From Rhodobacteraceae bacterium HLUCCO18 (GTDB lineage: Bacteria > Pseudomonadota > Alphaproteobacteria > Rhodobacterales > Rhodobacteraceae), in the NCBI GenBank assembly GCA_001314805.1, contig LJSY01000011.1, positions 3,711-67,710 of the forward strand: a stretch of 64,000 nt of DNA, written 5' to 3'. The notes under the pieces were generated by a model. The model was not told where the DNA came from and searched no databases. It saw nothing but the letters and a program-made list of their open reading frames with translations. Shown one piece after another: positions 45,393 to 53,597 of the stretch (its first letter is position 1; every line of letters starts with the position of its first letter). A program made the translations under genes and the position numbers.

Positions 45393-46736
45393 ATGAAGAT
45401 CACGATGATTGGTACGGGCTATGTCGGCCTGGTGTCCGGGGTCTGCTTCTCGGATTTCGGCCACGACGTGGTCTGCGTCGACAAGGACCCCCGAAAGATC
45501 GAGATGCTGAACGACGGCAAGGTGCCGATCTATGAGCCTGGCCTTGATCAACTGATGGCCAAGAATGTCGAGGCGGGTCGCCTGTCGTTCACCACGGATC
45601 TGCCCAGCGCGGTCGCAGGCGCGGACGCGATCTTCATCGCCGTCGGCACGCCCACGCGGCGCGGTGACGGCCATGCCGACCTGACCTTCGTGATGGCGGC
45701 TGCCGAAGACGTCGCGCGCGCGCTGACGGGCTATGCCGTCATCGTCACCAAGTCGACCGTGCCCGTGGGCACCAATCGCAAGGTCAAACACACGGTCGCC
45801 AAGGCGAACCCCGACGCCGAGTTCGACGTGGCATCCAACCCCGAATTCCTGCGCGAGGGCGCGGCCATCGACGATTTCATGCGGCCCGACCGCGTCGTTG
45901 TCGGCGTGCAGACCGAGCGCGCGGCCGAGGTGATGGCCGAGGTCTACCGCCCGCTTTTCCTGCGCGATTTCCCGATCATCACCACGGATCTCGAATCCGC
46001 CGAGATGATCAAATACGCCGCAAACGCCTTTCTCGCCACCAAGATCACCTTCATCAACGAGATCGCCGCGCTCTGCGAGCGCGTGGGCGCCGATGTCAAG
46101 GAAGTGTCCAAGGGCATGGGCCTCGACGGGCGGATCGGCAACAAGTTCCTGCATGCCGGTCCCGGCTATGGCGGCTCCTGCTTTCCCAAGGACACCAGCG
46201 CGCTGGCCCGGATCGGGCAGGAACACGCCGTCCCGCAAAGCATCGTGGAGACGGTCATCCGCGTGAACGACGGCGTGAAGACCCGGATGATCGAAAAGCT
46301 TCGTGACCTTTGCGACGGATCGTTCAACGGCAAGACGATCGCCGTCCTCGGCGTGACGTTCAAACCCAACACCGACGACATGCGCGACGCGCCGTCGCTC
46401 ACCATCGTGCCGGCGCTTGTGGGCGGGGGTGCCAAGGTTCGCGTTGTCGATCCGCAGGGCGAACGGGAGGGCCGCACGCTGCTGCCCGGGGTGCAGTGGA
46501 ACGACGACCCCTACAAGGCCGCGCAGAATGCCGATCTCGTCGTCATCCTGACCGAATGGAACGAGTTCCGCGCGCTCGACCTCAAGCGGCTGGCCAAGAA
46601 GATGGCGACGCCGCGCATGGCCGATCTGCGCAACATCTATTCGGCGAGGGACGCGCGCCGCGCGGGCTTCGAAGCCTATGACGCCGTGGGCCGCGGCGGG
46701 CTGGAGCCCGACAGCAGCAAGCTCGCCGCCGAGTGA
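45393..46736 (+). CDS. ugd: UDP-glucose 6-dehydrogenase
   Basis: A 447-residue UDP-glucose/GDP-mannose dehydrogenase. The NAD site GTGYVGLVSG is at the N-terminus, the catalytic Cys263 is in GGSCFPKDT, and the C-terminal UDP-binding domain has GVTFKPNTDDMRDAPS. It oxidises UDP-glucose to UDP-glucuronate with two NAD+, for capsule, exopolysaccharide or lipid A sugars. The ATG at 45393 gives the standard start (MKITMIGTGYVG). It stands alone, with no polysaccharide genes around it. The last 20 residues form an extra polar tail. Confidence 0.94.
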   Translation: MKITMIGTGYVGLVSGVCFSDFGHDVVCVDKDPRKIEMLNDGKVPIYEPGLDQLMAKNVEAGRLSFTTDLPSAVAGADAIFIAVGTPTRRGDGHADLTFVMAAAEDVARALTGYAVIVTKSTVPVGTNRKVKHTVAKANPDAEFDVASNPEFLREGAAIDDFMRPDRVVVGVQTERAAEVMAEVYRPLFLRDFPIITTDLESAEMIKYAANAFLATKITFINEIAALCERVGADVKEVSKGMGLDGRIGNKFLHAGPGYGGSCFPKDTSALARIGQEHAVPQSIVETVIRVNDGVKTRMIEKLRDLCDGSFNGKTIAVLGVTFKPNTDDMRDAPSLTIVPALVGGGAKVRVVDPQGEREGRTLLPGVQWNDDPYKAAQNADLVVILTEWNEFRALDLKRLAKKMATPRMADLRNIYSARDARRAGFEAYDAVGRGGLEPDSSKLAAE

Positions 46737-46737
46737 G

Positions 46738-46941
46738 TCATTCGGCGTAGGACCGCGCGGTTTTCAGCAGGTCGCTGACCGTATCGGCATCGCCGATCCG
46801 GTTGGCCATCAACAGGACGAGCCGCGCGTTCAGAGCGTGGCTTTCCGCCTCGGTGAGCCCCTCATGCGCCTTGAGAAGCGCGGCATAGATGTCGTCGCCG
46901 CGCCCGGCGAACCCGCTTGCGTGGATGGTGCGCTCTGGCAT
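46738..46941 (-). CDS. DUF2783 small protein of the homogentisate cluster
   Basis: A 67-residue helical protein (DDIYAALLKAHEGLTEAESHALNARLVLLMANRIGDADTVSDLL) of the DUF2783 family. Members are typically encoded beside the flavin hydroxylase of homogentisate-type clusters. Its start abuts the hydroxylase stop (they share position 46941), so the two are translationally coupled. It may be a small partner of that enzyme; no catalytic residues are evident. It ends one base from the convergent ugd stop. Confidence 0.8.
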   Translation of the reverse strand: MPERTIHASGFAGRGDDIYAALLKAHEGLTEAESHALNARLVLLMANRIGDADTVSDLLKTARSYAE

Positions 46942-48560
46942 CAGACCGCCTCCGTCAGGACAGGCTTGCGGCCGAGCGCCCGGTCCCGCGCCGCCGCGAC
47001 ACCGGCGGCGGTCGGCGTCGCGAAGACGGCTGCCACATGGCCGTCGGGTCGGAAGAGATAGGCCTTCCCCATCCCGTAGCGGCCCAGCGCATAGCCCTCC
47101 ATGTCTCCGAAACAGGGATAGTCATCCGTCCGCTGGGCGATCCCGATTCGGCGGACACCCTCCACATCCGGCAGGCGCACACCGCCGAACCCCACGAGCG
47201 TTAAGGCGCCTTGCACCAGCGAGATCAGCCATGTGTCGCCGACGGGCGCGTCGATGATGGCCGTGCCAGGGCGCACTTGGCCCGACGCGCTGTCGGTCTG
47301 AAGCGGGAACCCCGCGAGCGAACAGGGCCGGGACAGCCGCCCGGAATTGATCAGCTCCCGCGCGAAGGGCTGGTCATGGGCCATGCGCAGCGTCTCGGAC
47401 CGGAACAGCGCCTCGATCGGGGATTTCGGCGTCATGAAGCCGGTCGCGCGAGCGGAATTGAGGATGTTCTCCTCCGCGCCGTGACGGCGTTCCTCGTCGT
47501 AGCTGTCGATCAGGGCGCGCGGCGCCTCGCCGGTGACCACCGCGGCCAGTTTCCAGCCGAGGTTGTCCACGTCCTGTATCCCACCATTGCCGCCCCGCGC
47601 CCCGAAAGGCGACACCACATGTGCGCTATCGCCCGCGAAGATGACCCTGCCATGCACGAAGCGCTCCAGCATCATGCAGCGGAAGCGGTAGACCGACAGC
47701 CAGTCGATGCGGAACGGCTTGTCGCCCACGATGGCGCGGATACGCGGCAACACGCGATCCTCGGTGCCCTCGGCCTCAGGGTCGGCTCCCGTGTCGAGCT
47801 GCAGATCGATCCGGTAGATGTTGTCCGGCTGCTTGTGCAGCAACGCCGACTTGCCGGGGTGGAAGGGCGGGTCGAACCAGAACCAGCGCTCCGGCGTGTC
47901 GCGGTCGCCGAAGGGGCTTTCCTCCATCTCGATATCGCAGATGAGGAACCGCTCCTCGAAGGTCTGACCGCTGAAATCGAGGCCCATGCGCGTCCGGGTC
48001 GGAGAATTCGCGCCGTCGCAGGCCAGCATGTAGTCGGCGTCGAGCGTGTAAGGTCCTTCCGGCGTCTCGACCGTCACGCGAACGCCCTCCCCCCGGTCCT
48101 CGTGATCGGTGACCTTCGACAGGAAGCGGATGTCGATCAGGTCGGGAAACTCCCGCGCGCGGTCGAGCAGGTAGTCCTCGACATAGTATTGCTGCAGGTT
48201 CACGAAGGCGGGATACTTGTGCCCGTCCTCGGGCAGAAGGTCGAAGGCGTAGACCTGCTCGGTCCCGTGGAAATTGCGACCCACTTTCCAGGTCACGCCC
48301 TTCTCCAGCATCCGCTCGCCCACGCCCAGCCGGTCGAAGATCTCGAGCGTGCGCTTGGCCCAGCAGATCGCGCGGGATCCCACGGAGACGACGTTGTTGT
48401 CGTCGAACAGCACGCTCGCCACGCCCCGCTGCGCAAGGTCGATCGCCATGGCCAGCCCGATGGGCCCCGCGCCCACGATCGCGACGGGCGCTTCGGTCTT
48501 GCCACCGTCAAGTTCCGGCGGTCGGACGAAGGGCTGCTCGGTATAGGCGTAGGCTGTCAT
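46941..48560 (-). CDS. FAD-dependent aromatic hydroxylase (MhpA/PheA-like)
   Basis: A 539-residue group A flavoprotein monooxygenase. The FAD dinucleotide motif GAGPIG is at 30-35, a DG-type region follows (about 160-200, ADYMLACDGANSPTRTRMG), and the GD motif VIFAGDSAHVVSPFGARGGNGGIQDVDNLGWKL lies near 345. A C-terminal thioredoxin-like domain is present (about 450-539). It belongs with 3-(3-hydroxyphenyl)propionate and resorcinol-type hydroxylases. Its place after hmgA and an MBL gene suggests it hydroxylates an aromatic acid feeding homogentisate, or a related side pathway. The ATG at 48558-48560 follows GGGGAGGAG. Confidence 0.85.
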   Translation of the reverse strand: MTAYAYTEQPFVRPPELDGGKTEAPVAIVGAGPIGLAMAIDLAQRGVASVLFDDNNVVSVGSRAICWAKRTLEIFDRLGVGERMLEKGVTWKVGRNFHGTEQVYAFDLLPEDGHKYPAFVNLQQYYVEDYLLDRAREFPDLIDIRFLSKVTDHEDRGEGVRVTVETPEGPYTLDADYMLACDGANSPTRTRMGLDFSGQTFEERFLICDIEMEESPFGDRDTPERWFWFDPPFHPGKSALLHKQPDNIYRIDLQLDTGADPEAEGTEDRVLPRIRAIVGDKPFRIDWLSVYRFRCMMLERFVHGRVIFAGDSAHVVSPFGARGGNGGIQDVDNLGWKLAAVVTGEAPRALIDSYDEERRHGAEENILNSARATGFMTPKSPIEALFRSETLRMAHDQPFARELINSGRLSRPCSLAGFPLQTDSASGQVRPGTAIIDAPVGDTWLISLVQGALTLVGFGGVRLPDVEGVRRIGIAQRTDDYPCFGDMEGYALGRYGMGKAYLFRPDGHVAAVFATPTAAGVAAARDRALGRKPVLTEAV

Positions 48561-48645
48561 CGTCTCCTCCCCTTGGTCGCGCGTTATCGCGGGTAGCCCC
48601 CTGCCCCGACCGGGCGACAGCGGCACGAGCATGGCCCATGACGGC

Positions 48646-49596
48646 TTACTCCTGCAGCGCCGCCCACATCTCGGCGTCCCGTTGGGCCGTCCAGATGCGC
48701 GGCGTGTCGATGCCACGCGCCTCGTCATAGGCGCGGGACACGTTGAAGGGCAGACAGTGCTCGTAGATGGCGTAATCGGCGAATTTCGGATCGCAGGCGG
48801 CACGGACCGCGTCCCAGGCATCCTTGAGGCTGCCGCCGCGCGCCGCGACGCGTGCCGCGGGCGCATAGGTCGAGGCCACGAAATCCCGCGTGTTCTCGAT
48901 GGCGGCGGTCACCATCTCGGGCCCCACCAGCGCGTCACCGCGACCGGGCGCGATGGCCTTGGGGCCGACATCCGCGATCACGTCGAGCGTGCCGCCCCAA
49001 TCCCGCAGATGGCCGTCGCCGCAATAGCAGGCCGAGTGATATTCGACGATGTCGCCGGTGAACATGACCTCCGCATCGGGCACCCAGACCACGGCGTCGC
49101 CTGCCGTATGCGCGCGCCCGGGACAGAAGATGTCCACCCGTCGGTTGCCGAGATAGACCGTCATCGCCTCCGAGAATGTGGTGGTGGGCCACGTGAGGCC
49201 GGGGATTTCCTCGTGACCCTCGAAAAGCCGCGGGAAACGGGCGAACTCGCTCTCCCAATCCTCCTGCCCGCGCTCGGCGACCATGGCCCGCGCCGTTTCG
49301 GACATGATGATCTGCCCCGCGCCATAGGCCGAGGCGCCGAGGACGCGCACGGCGTGGTAATGGGTCAGCATGAGGTGGCTGATCGGCTTGTCGGTGACGG
49401 AGCGCACGCACTCGATGACCTTGCGCGCGAGCCGGGGCGTGGCCTGCGCCTCGACGATCATCACGCTGTTGTCGCCGACGATCACGCCGGTGTTGGGATC
49501 GCCCTCGGCGGTGAAGGCATAGAGCCCCGGACCGATCTCGTCGAAGCTGATGGTCTTTTCCGTCAGATCGCCCGCGCTGGCGAAAGCCTTGCTCAT
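48646..49596 (-). CDS. MBL-fold protein with a non-canonical metal motif
   Basis: A 316-residue metallo-beta-lactamase-fold protein. The signature HxHxDH reads HYHAVR here (LTHYHAVRVLGA, about residue 78), losing the Asp and the last His of the first metal site. Later ligands look present: GRAHTAGDAVVW (His about 160) and FTGDIVEYHS (Asp about 178). It may bind one metal or act differently from glyoxalase-like hydrolases. It lies between hmgA and the flavin hydroxylase on the same strand, so a role in aromatic acid breakdown is likely. Substrate unknown. Confidence 0.75.
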   Translation of the reverse strand: MSKAFASAGDLTEKTISFDEIGPGLYAFTAEGDPNTGVIVGDNSVMIVEAQATPRLARKVIECVRSVTDKPISHLMLTHYHAVRVLGASAYGAGQIIMSETARAMVAERGQEDWESEFARFPRLFEGHEEIPGLTWPTTTFSEAMTVYLGNRRVDIFCPGRAHTAGDAVVWVPDAEVMFTGDIVEYHSACYCGDGHLRDWGGTLDVIADVGPKAIAPGRGDALVGPEMVTAAIENTRDFVASTYAPAARVAARGGSLKDAWDAVRAACDPKFADYAIYEHCLPFNVSRAYDEARGIDTPRIWTAQRDAEMWAALQE

Positions 49597-49615
49597 CTCG
49601 TCTCTCCCTTGACGC

Positions 49616-49658
49616 CGGAAAAGCCGGCTTTTCCGTCACGGATTTGCCGGCAAATCCG
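49616..49658. repeat. Twin perfect 20-bp palindromes between hmgA and the MBL gene
   Basis: CGGAAAAGCCGGCTTTTCCG (49616-49635) and CGGATTTGCCGGCAAATCCG (49639-49658) are each fully self-complementary, share the core GCCGGC and are three bases apart. They occupy nearly the whole 67-base intercistronic gap. They could fold as two hairpins in mRNA, setting hmgA apart from the downstream genes, or be copies of a dispersed palindromic repeat. Confidence 0.9.
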
Positions 49659-49663
49659 GGACC

Positions 49664-51025
49664 TCACTTCTTCCCCGGCGTGCCGTCGAATTTCTTGTCC
49701 AGCGACGTCCAGCAGTCGATGTAATCGTCCTGCAACGGCGCCTCCTTGGCGGCGAATTCCGTCAGGTGCTGGGGAAAGCGCGTCTCGAACATGAAGGACA
49801 TCGTGTTGTCGAGCTTGTGGGGCTTCAACTCCGCGTTGGACGCGCCTTCGAAGGCGTCGCGGTCGGGCCCGTGCGGCAGCATCATGTTGTGCAGGGACAT
49901 GCCCCCCGGAGCGAAGCCCTGCGGCTTGGCGTCGTACTGGCCGTAGATGTTGCCCATGAGCTCCGACATGATGTTCTTGTGATACCACGGCGGGCGGAAC
50001 GTGTCCTCCGCCACCATCCAGCGCTCGCGGAACAGCACGAAGTCGATATTGGCCGTGCCGGGAACGCCGGAGGGCGCGGTCAGCACGGTGAAGATCGACG
50101 GATCGGGATGATCGAACAGGATCGCACCGACCGGGCAGTAGGTCGTCAGATCGTATTTCACGGGCGCGTAATTGCCATGCCACGCCACGACGTCGAGCGG
50201 GCTGTGCCCGATCTCGGTCTCGTGGAACTGACCGCACCATTTCACGGTGACGGTGGACGGTACCTCGCGGTCCTCGAAGGCGGCGACGGGTGTCTTGAAA
50301 TCCCGCCGGTTCGCCATGCAGTTGGCCCCGATCGGTCCGCGCCCGGGCAACTCGAACTTCTGCCCGTAATTCTCGCAGACGAAGCCACGCGCGGGCCCTT
50401 CCACGAGCTCGACGCGATAAAGAAGCCCGCGCGGGATGATGGCGATCTCCTGCGGCGCGAGATCGATGATCCCGAGCTCGGTGAAGAACCTGAGCCTGCC
50501 CTCCTGCGGCACGATCAGAAGCTCGCTGTCTGCCGAGTAGAAATAGGCGTCCTCCATCGAGGCGGTCACCAGGTAGATGTGGCTTGCCATGCCCACCTGC
50601 GTGTTCACGTCACCCGCCGTGGTCATCGTGCGCATCCCCGTCAGCCAGGTCAGCGGCTGGTCGGTGTGGGGCACGGGATCCCAGCGGTACTGTCCGAGCG
50701 AGATCACGTCCTCGACCACATGCGGCGCGCTTTTCCAATAGGGCAGACCTATCCTGCGGTAACGGCGGGAATGCTTGACCGAGGGTCGGATGCGGTAGCA
50801 CCACGTCCGCTCGTTCTGATGCGACGGCGCGGTGAAGGCAGTGCCCGAGAGCTGCTCCCCGTAAAGGCCGTAATTGCATTTCTGGGGCGAGTTCATCCCC
50901 TGCGGCAGGGCGTCGGGAAGCGCCTCCGTCTCGAAATCGTTTCCGAAGCCCGGCATGTAGCCGGGATGGGTGCCCTGGCTGCGTTGGTCCTGAACCATGG
51001 GGCGCGAAGGGGATTGATCCGTCAT
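49664..51025 (-). CDS. hmgA: Homogentisate 1,2-dioxygenase
   Basis: A 453-residue enzyme of the cupin-type homogentisate dioxygenase family. It carries typical blocks [45 protein letters not shown]-like at the N-terminus (given here in part) and the iron-site region [14 protein letters not shown] followed by [15 protein letters not shown] near the C-terminus, which supplies the His and Glu ligands. It opens the ring of homogentisate to maleylacetoacetate in tyrosine and phenylalanine breakdown. It is the first gene of hmgA-MBL-hydroxylase-DUF2783, divergent from a MarR regulator. AGGAGA precedes the ATG. No maiA (isomerase) gene is in the window. Confidence 0.95.
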   Translation of the reverse strand: MTDQSPSRPMVQDQRSQGTHPGYMPGFGNDFETEALPDALPQGMNSPQKCNYGLYGEQLSGTAFTAPSHQNERTWCYRIRPSVKHSRRYRRIGLPYWKSAPHVVEDVISLGQYRWDPVPHTDQPLTWLTGMRTMTTAGDVNTQVGMASHIYLVTASMEDAYFYSADSELLIVPQEGRLRFFTELGIIDLAPQEIAIIPRGLLYRVELVEGPARGFVCENYGQKFELPGRGPIGANCMANRRDFKTPVAAFEDREVPSTVTVKWCGQFHETEIGHSPLDVVAWHGNYAPVKYDLTTYCPVGAILFDHPDPSIFTVLTAPSGVPGTANIDFVLFRERWMVAEDTFRPPWYHKNIMSELMGNIYGQYDAKPQGFAPGGMSLHNMMLPHGPDRDAFEGASNAELKPHKLDNTMSFMFETRFPQHLTEFAAKEAPLQDDYIDCWTSLDKKFDGTPGKK

Positions 51026-51070
51026 CTCGGCCTCTCCTGTTGGCAGACTCGTTGCGACAGGTGATGTCTA

Positions 51071-51088
51071 TGGTTACTTTTGTAACCA
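51071..51088. promoter_or_regulatory. MarR-type operator between hmgA and its regulator
   Basis: TGGTTAC-TTTT-GTAACCA is a perfect 7-bp-arm dyad in the 88-base divergent gap, 46 bases from the hmgA start and 26 from the MarR start. It is the best-placed operator in the window, able to control both genes. Confidence 0.75.
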
Positions 51089-51113
51089 ACAAGCCCGACG
51101 GACGCAAAAACCC

Positions 51114-51545
51114 ATGTCAGACGATGCCGACTTCGAACTGACCGACTTCACACCTTATCTGCTCAATGCCGCCGCCGAAGAGCAGTCCCTGCGCTTTTCG
51201 CGCGTCTACAAGGACCGGTACGGCATGCTGCGAACGGAATGGCGGGTGTTGTTCCATCTCGGCCGCCATGGCGCGATGTCGGCGCGCGAAATCTCGCAGC
51301 GGGCGGGCATCCACAAGACCAAGGTCTCCCGCGCCGTCGCGGCGCTGGAGCGCAAGCGTTTCCTGCAAAGACGGCCCAGCGCGGAGGACCGGCGGGTGGA
51401 GATACTGGAGCTGCGCGGCCCCGGACAGGAGGCCTTCGCCGATCTCTCGAGGGCCGCCGCCGCCCATGAACAGGCCATCGAAGACCGATTGGGCCCAGGC
51501 GCAGTGACCGAGTTGCGCGCCATGCTTCGCACGCTCGCCTCCTAG
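51114..51545 (+). CDS. MarR-family regulator of homogentisate genes
   Basis: A 143-residue MarR protein with a winged HTH (about 48-105: MSAREISQRAGIHKTKVSRAVAALERKRFLQRRPSAEDRRVEILEL). It is divergent from hmgA with a clear palindrome between them, so it is probably an HmgR-type repressor relieved by homogentisate or a related aromatic acid. Its TAG shares the four bases CTAG (51542-51545) with the stop of the convergent ribokinase gene. Confidence 0.85.
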   Translation: MSDDADFELTDFTPYLLNAAAEEQSLRFSRVYKDRYGMLRTEWRVLFHLGRHGAMSAREISQRAGIHKTKVSRAVAALERKRFLQRRPSAEDRRVEILELRGPGQEAFADLSRAAAAHEQAIEDRLGPGAVTELRAMLRTLAS

Positions 51546-52486
51546 GGCGGCGATCCTGTCTCGTCACCGGCGAGCAATGCGTCGATCTCGGCGCGGTCCG
51601 GCATCGACGGCGCCGTGCCAGCGCGCGTCACCGAGATCGCGGCGGTCGCCGTGGCGAAGCGCAGCGCGTCCTCCTGTGACAATCCGTGGGCGAGGGCCGC
51701 CGCGAAGCCGCCGTTGAAGGCGTCGCCCGCGCCGGTCGTCTCGACCACCGGACCGGCCCGCATCGCCGGAACATGGCCCCAGCGCGTGCCGTCGGACCAG
51801 ACGCATCCCTGATCGCCCAGGGTCACGATGCAGGCGCGTCCGACACCACGCGACATGATCTGCCGCGCGGCGGCAGTGGCGCTGTCGGGACCCGACACCT
51901 CGATCCCGCTCAGCGCCGCGGCCTCCGTCTCGTTGGGGGTCACGTAATCGCAGAGCGCCAGCATATCGTCGGCAAGATCGGAGGCCGGTGCGGGGTTGAG
52001 GATCGTCGCCACACCGTTCGCCCTCGCGATCTCGAGGCCCCGCCGCGCGGCCTCCAACGGTTGCTCCAGCTGGGCCACGAAGACTTTTGCCCGCGCGATG
52101 TGCATCTCCTGCATGTCGACATCCTCGGGCGAGATCGTGGCGGCCACGCCGGGGCTGATGATGATCGCGTTGTCGCCGGTGGCATCATCGATGAAGATGA
52201 AGGCGGAGCCGGTCGGACGGTCGCCATGCCGCGTCGCCAGCGCCTCGATCCCCGCCTCCGCCCAGAGCTTCGACGCCATGTCGGCGAATGCATCCTCGCC
52301 AAGCCGCGTGACGAAGCCGACGCGCGCGCCCGCCTTCGCCGCCGCGACCGCCTGGTTCGACCCCTTGCCACCGGGTCCGAGCGCGAAGGACGTTCCGCGG
52401 ATCGTTTCGCCCATGCGGGGCATCCGACTGGCGCGGTGCGACGTGTCGGCCATGAAGACGCCGAGTATGACGACATCGAGTGACAT
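51542..52486 (-). CDS. rbsK: Ribokinase-family sugar kinase
   Basis: A 314-residue PfkB-family kinase. The N-terminal GPGGKGSNQAVAAAKAG (about 38-54) is the ribokinase signature, and GAGDAFNGGFAAAL (about 256-269) holds the catalytic Asp and anion hole. It phosphorylates D-ribose or a close sugar. There is no ribose transporter nearby. It is divergent from a second PfkB kinase 178 bases away. The pair lies between the hmg genes and fahA, looking like an insertion in an aromatic catabolism region. The assignment to ribose rather than another sugar is from the N-terminal motif only. Confidence 0.8.
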   Translation of the reverse strand: MSLDVVILGVFMADTSHRASRMPRMGETIRGTSFALGPGGKGSNQAVAAAKAGARVGFVTRLGEDAFADMASKLWAEAGIEALATRHGDRPTGSAFIFIDDATGDNAIIISPGVAATISPEDVDMQEMHIARAKVFVAQLEQPLEAARRGLEIARANGVATILNPAPASDLADDMLALCDYVTPNETEAAALSGIEVSGPDSATAAARQIMSRGVGRACIVTLGDQGCVWSDGTRWGHVPAMRAGPVVETTGAGDAFNGGFAAALAHGLSQEDALRFATATAAISVTRAGTAPSMPDRAEIDALLAGDETGSPP

Positions 52487-52664
52487 GTCTTTTCGTGTTC
52501 CTCATGCAATGCCGGCGCGTGGCCGCCGAGGCAGCATGTCGCCGCGACCGAACGCTTGCAACCGCCTGTGCGGCCATTCGGGCGACTGTCCGGCCCGGTG
52601 AAGATTGAATGCACGCCAGAGCCGTGGTTTGAGGATCGGGTGCAGTTAACCGGGAGAGGCTGGG

Positions 52665-53597
52665 ATGAGGCTGGACGGACCGATCATCGCCATCGGCGAA
52701 TGCATGATCGAGCTCAGCGATCTCGATGCGGCGGACGGTCGGGTCCGGCTCGGCTTTGCCGGCGACACCTGCAACACGGCGATCTACCTGTCGCGGCTTC
52801 TGGGATCGGAGGGACCGCGGGTGAGTTACGCCACGGCGCTGGGCGACGACGCCCTGTCGGCGCGCATGATCGACGCCTTGCGCGCCGAGGGCCTCGGCAC
52901 CGACATGATCGCACGCCTTCCCGGCAAGCTGCCGGGGATCTATGCCATCGAAGTCGACGCGAAGGGCGAGCGGAGCTTTCGCTACTGGCGCGAGGCCTCC
53001 GCCGCGCGTCAGATGTTATCGGACGGCGGTCTGGACCCGGACCGGCTTGCCCCCTGCGGGATGCTCTACCTGTCGGGCATCACTCTGGCGATCCTGTCCG
53101 ACGCCCAGCGGGAACGCCTTGTGGCGCAGATGCACCGGGCCAGGCAGGCAGGCCGGCAGGTCGCCTATGACGGGAACTATCGCCCGAAGCTCTGGACCTC
53201 ACCCAATGAGGCGCGCCACTGGACGATCCGGGCGCTTGCGGCATCGACGATCGCGCTTCCCTCCATCGACGACGAACTTGCGCTTTTCGCGGATGCGGAC
53301 GAGGCGTCGGCCCTCGACAGGCTCGCGGCCTCGGGCCCGGCGGAAATCGTGCTCAAGCGCGGCAGTCGCGGCCCGGTCGTTGCCGTGTCCGGAGAGCGGA
53401 CGTCACCCCCGTGCCCGGAAGCGGAGCGCGTGGTGGATACGACCGCAGCGGGGGACAGTTTCAACGCGGGCTATATCGCGGCACGCCTGCGCGGGGCCGG
53501 GCCGGTCGAGGCCGCGCGATCGGGCCATGCGCTTGCCTGCCAGGTCATCGGCCATGTGGGCGCGATCCTGCCGCGCGACCTGACGCTGGCACGCTAG
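52665..53597 (+). CDS. kdgK: 2-keto-3-deoxygluconate kinase-like PfkB kinase
   Basis: A 310-residue PfkB kinase. IAIGECMIELSD at the N-terminus, the YWREASAARQML block (about 107-118) and DTTAAGDSFNAGYIAARL (about 260-277, catalytic Asp) are typical of KdgK. It makes 2-keto-3-deoxy-6-phosphogluconate from KDG, feeding the lower Entner-Doudoroff pathway. No KDPG aldolase or uronate genes are adjacent. GGGAG lies about 9 bases before the ATG. Its TAG overlaps the convergent fahA stop in CTAG (53594-53597). Confidence 0.85.
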   Translation: MRLDGPIIAIGECMIELSDLDAADGRVRLGFAGDTCNTAIYLSRLLGSEGPRVSYATALGDDALSARMIDALRAEGLGTDMIARLPGKLPGIYAIEVDAKGERSFRYWREASAARQMLSDGGLDPDRLAPCGMLYLSGITLAILSDAQRERLVAQMHRARQAGRQVAYDGNYRPKLWTSPNEARHWTIRALAASTIALPSIDDELALFADADEASALDRLAASGPAEIVLKRGSRGPVVAVSGERTSPPCPEAERVVDTTAAGDSFNAGYIAARLRGAGPVEAARSGHALACQVIGHVGAILPRDLTLAR

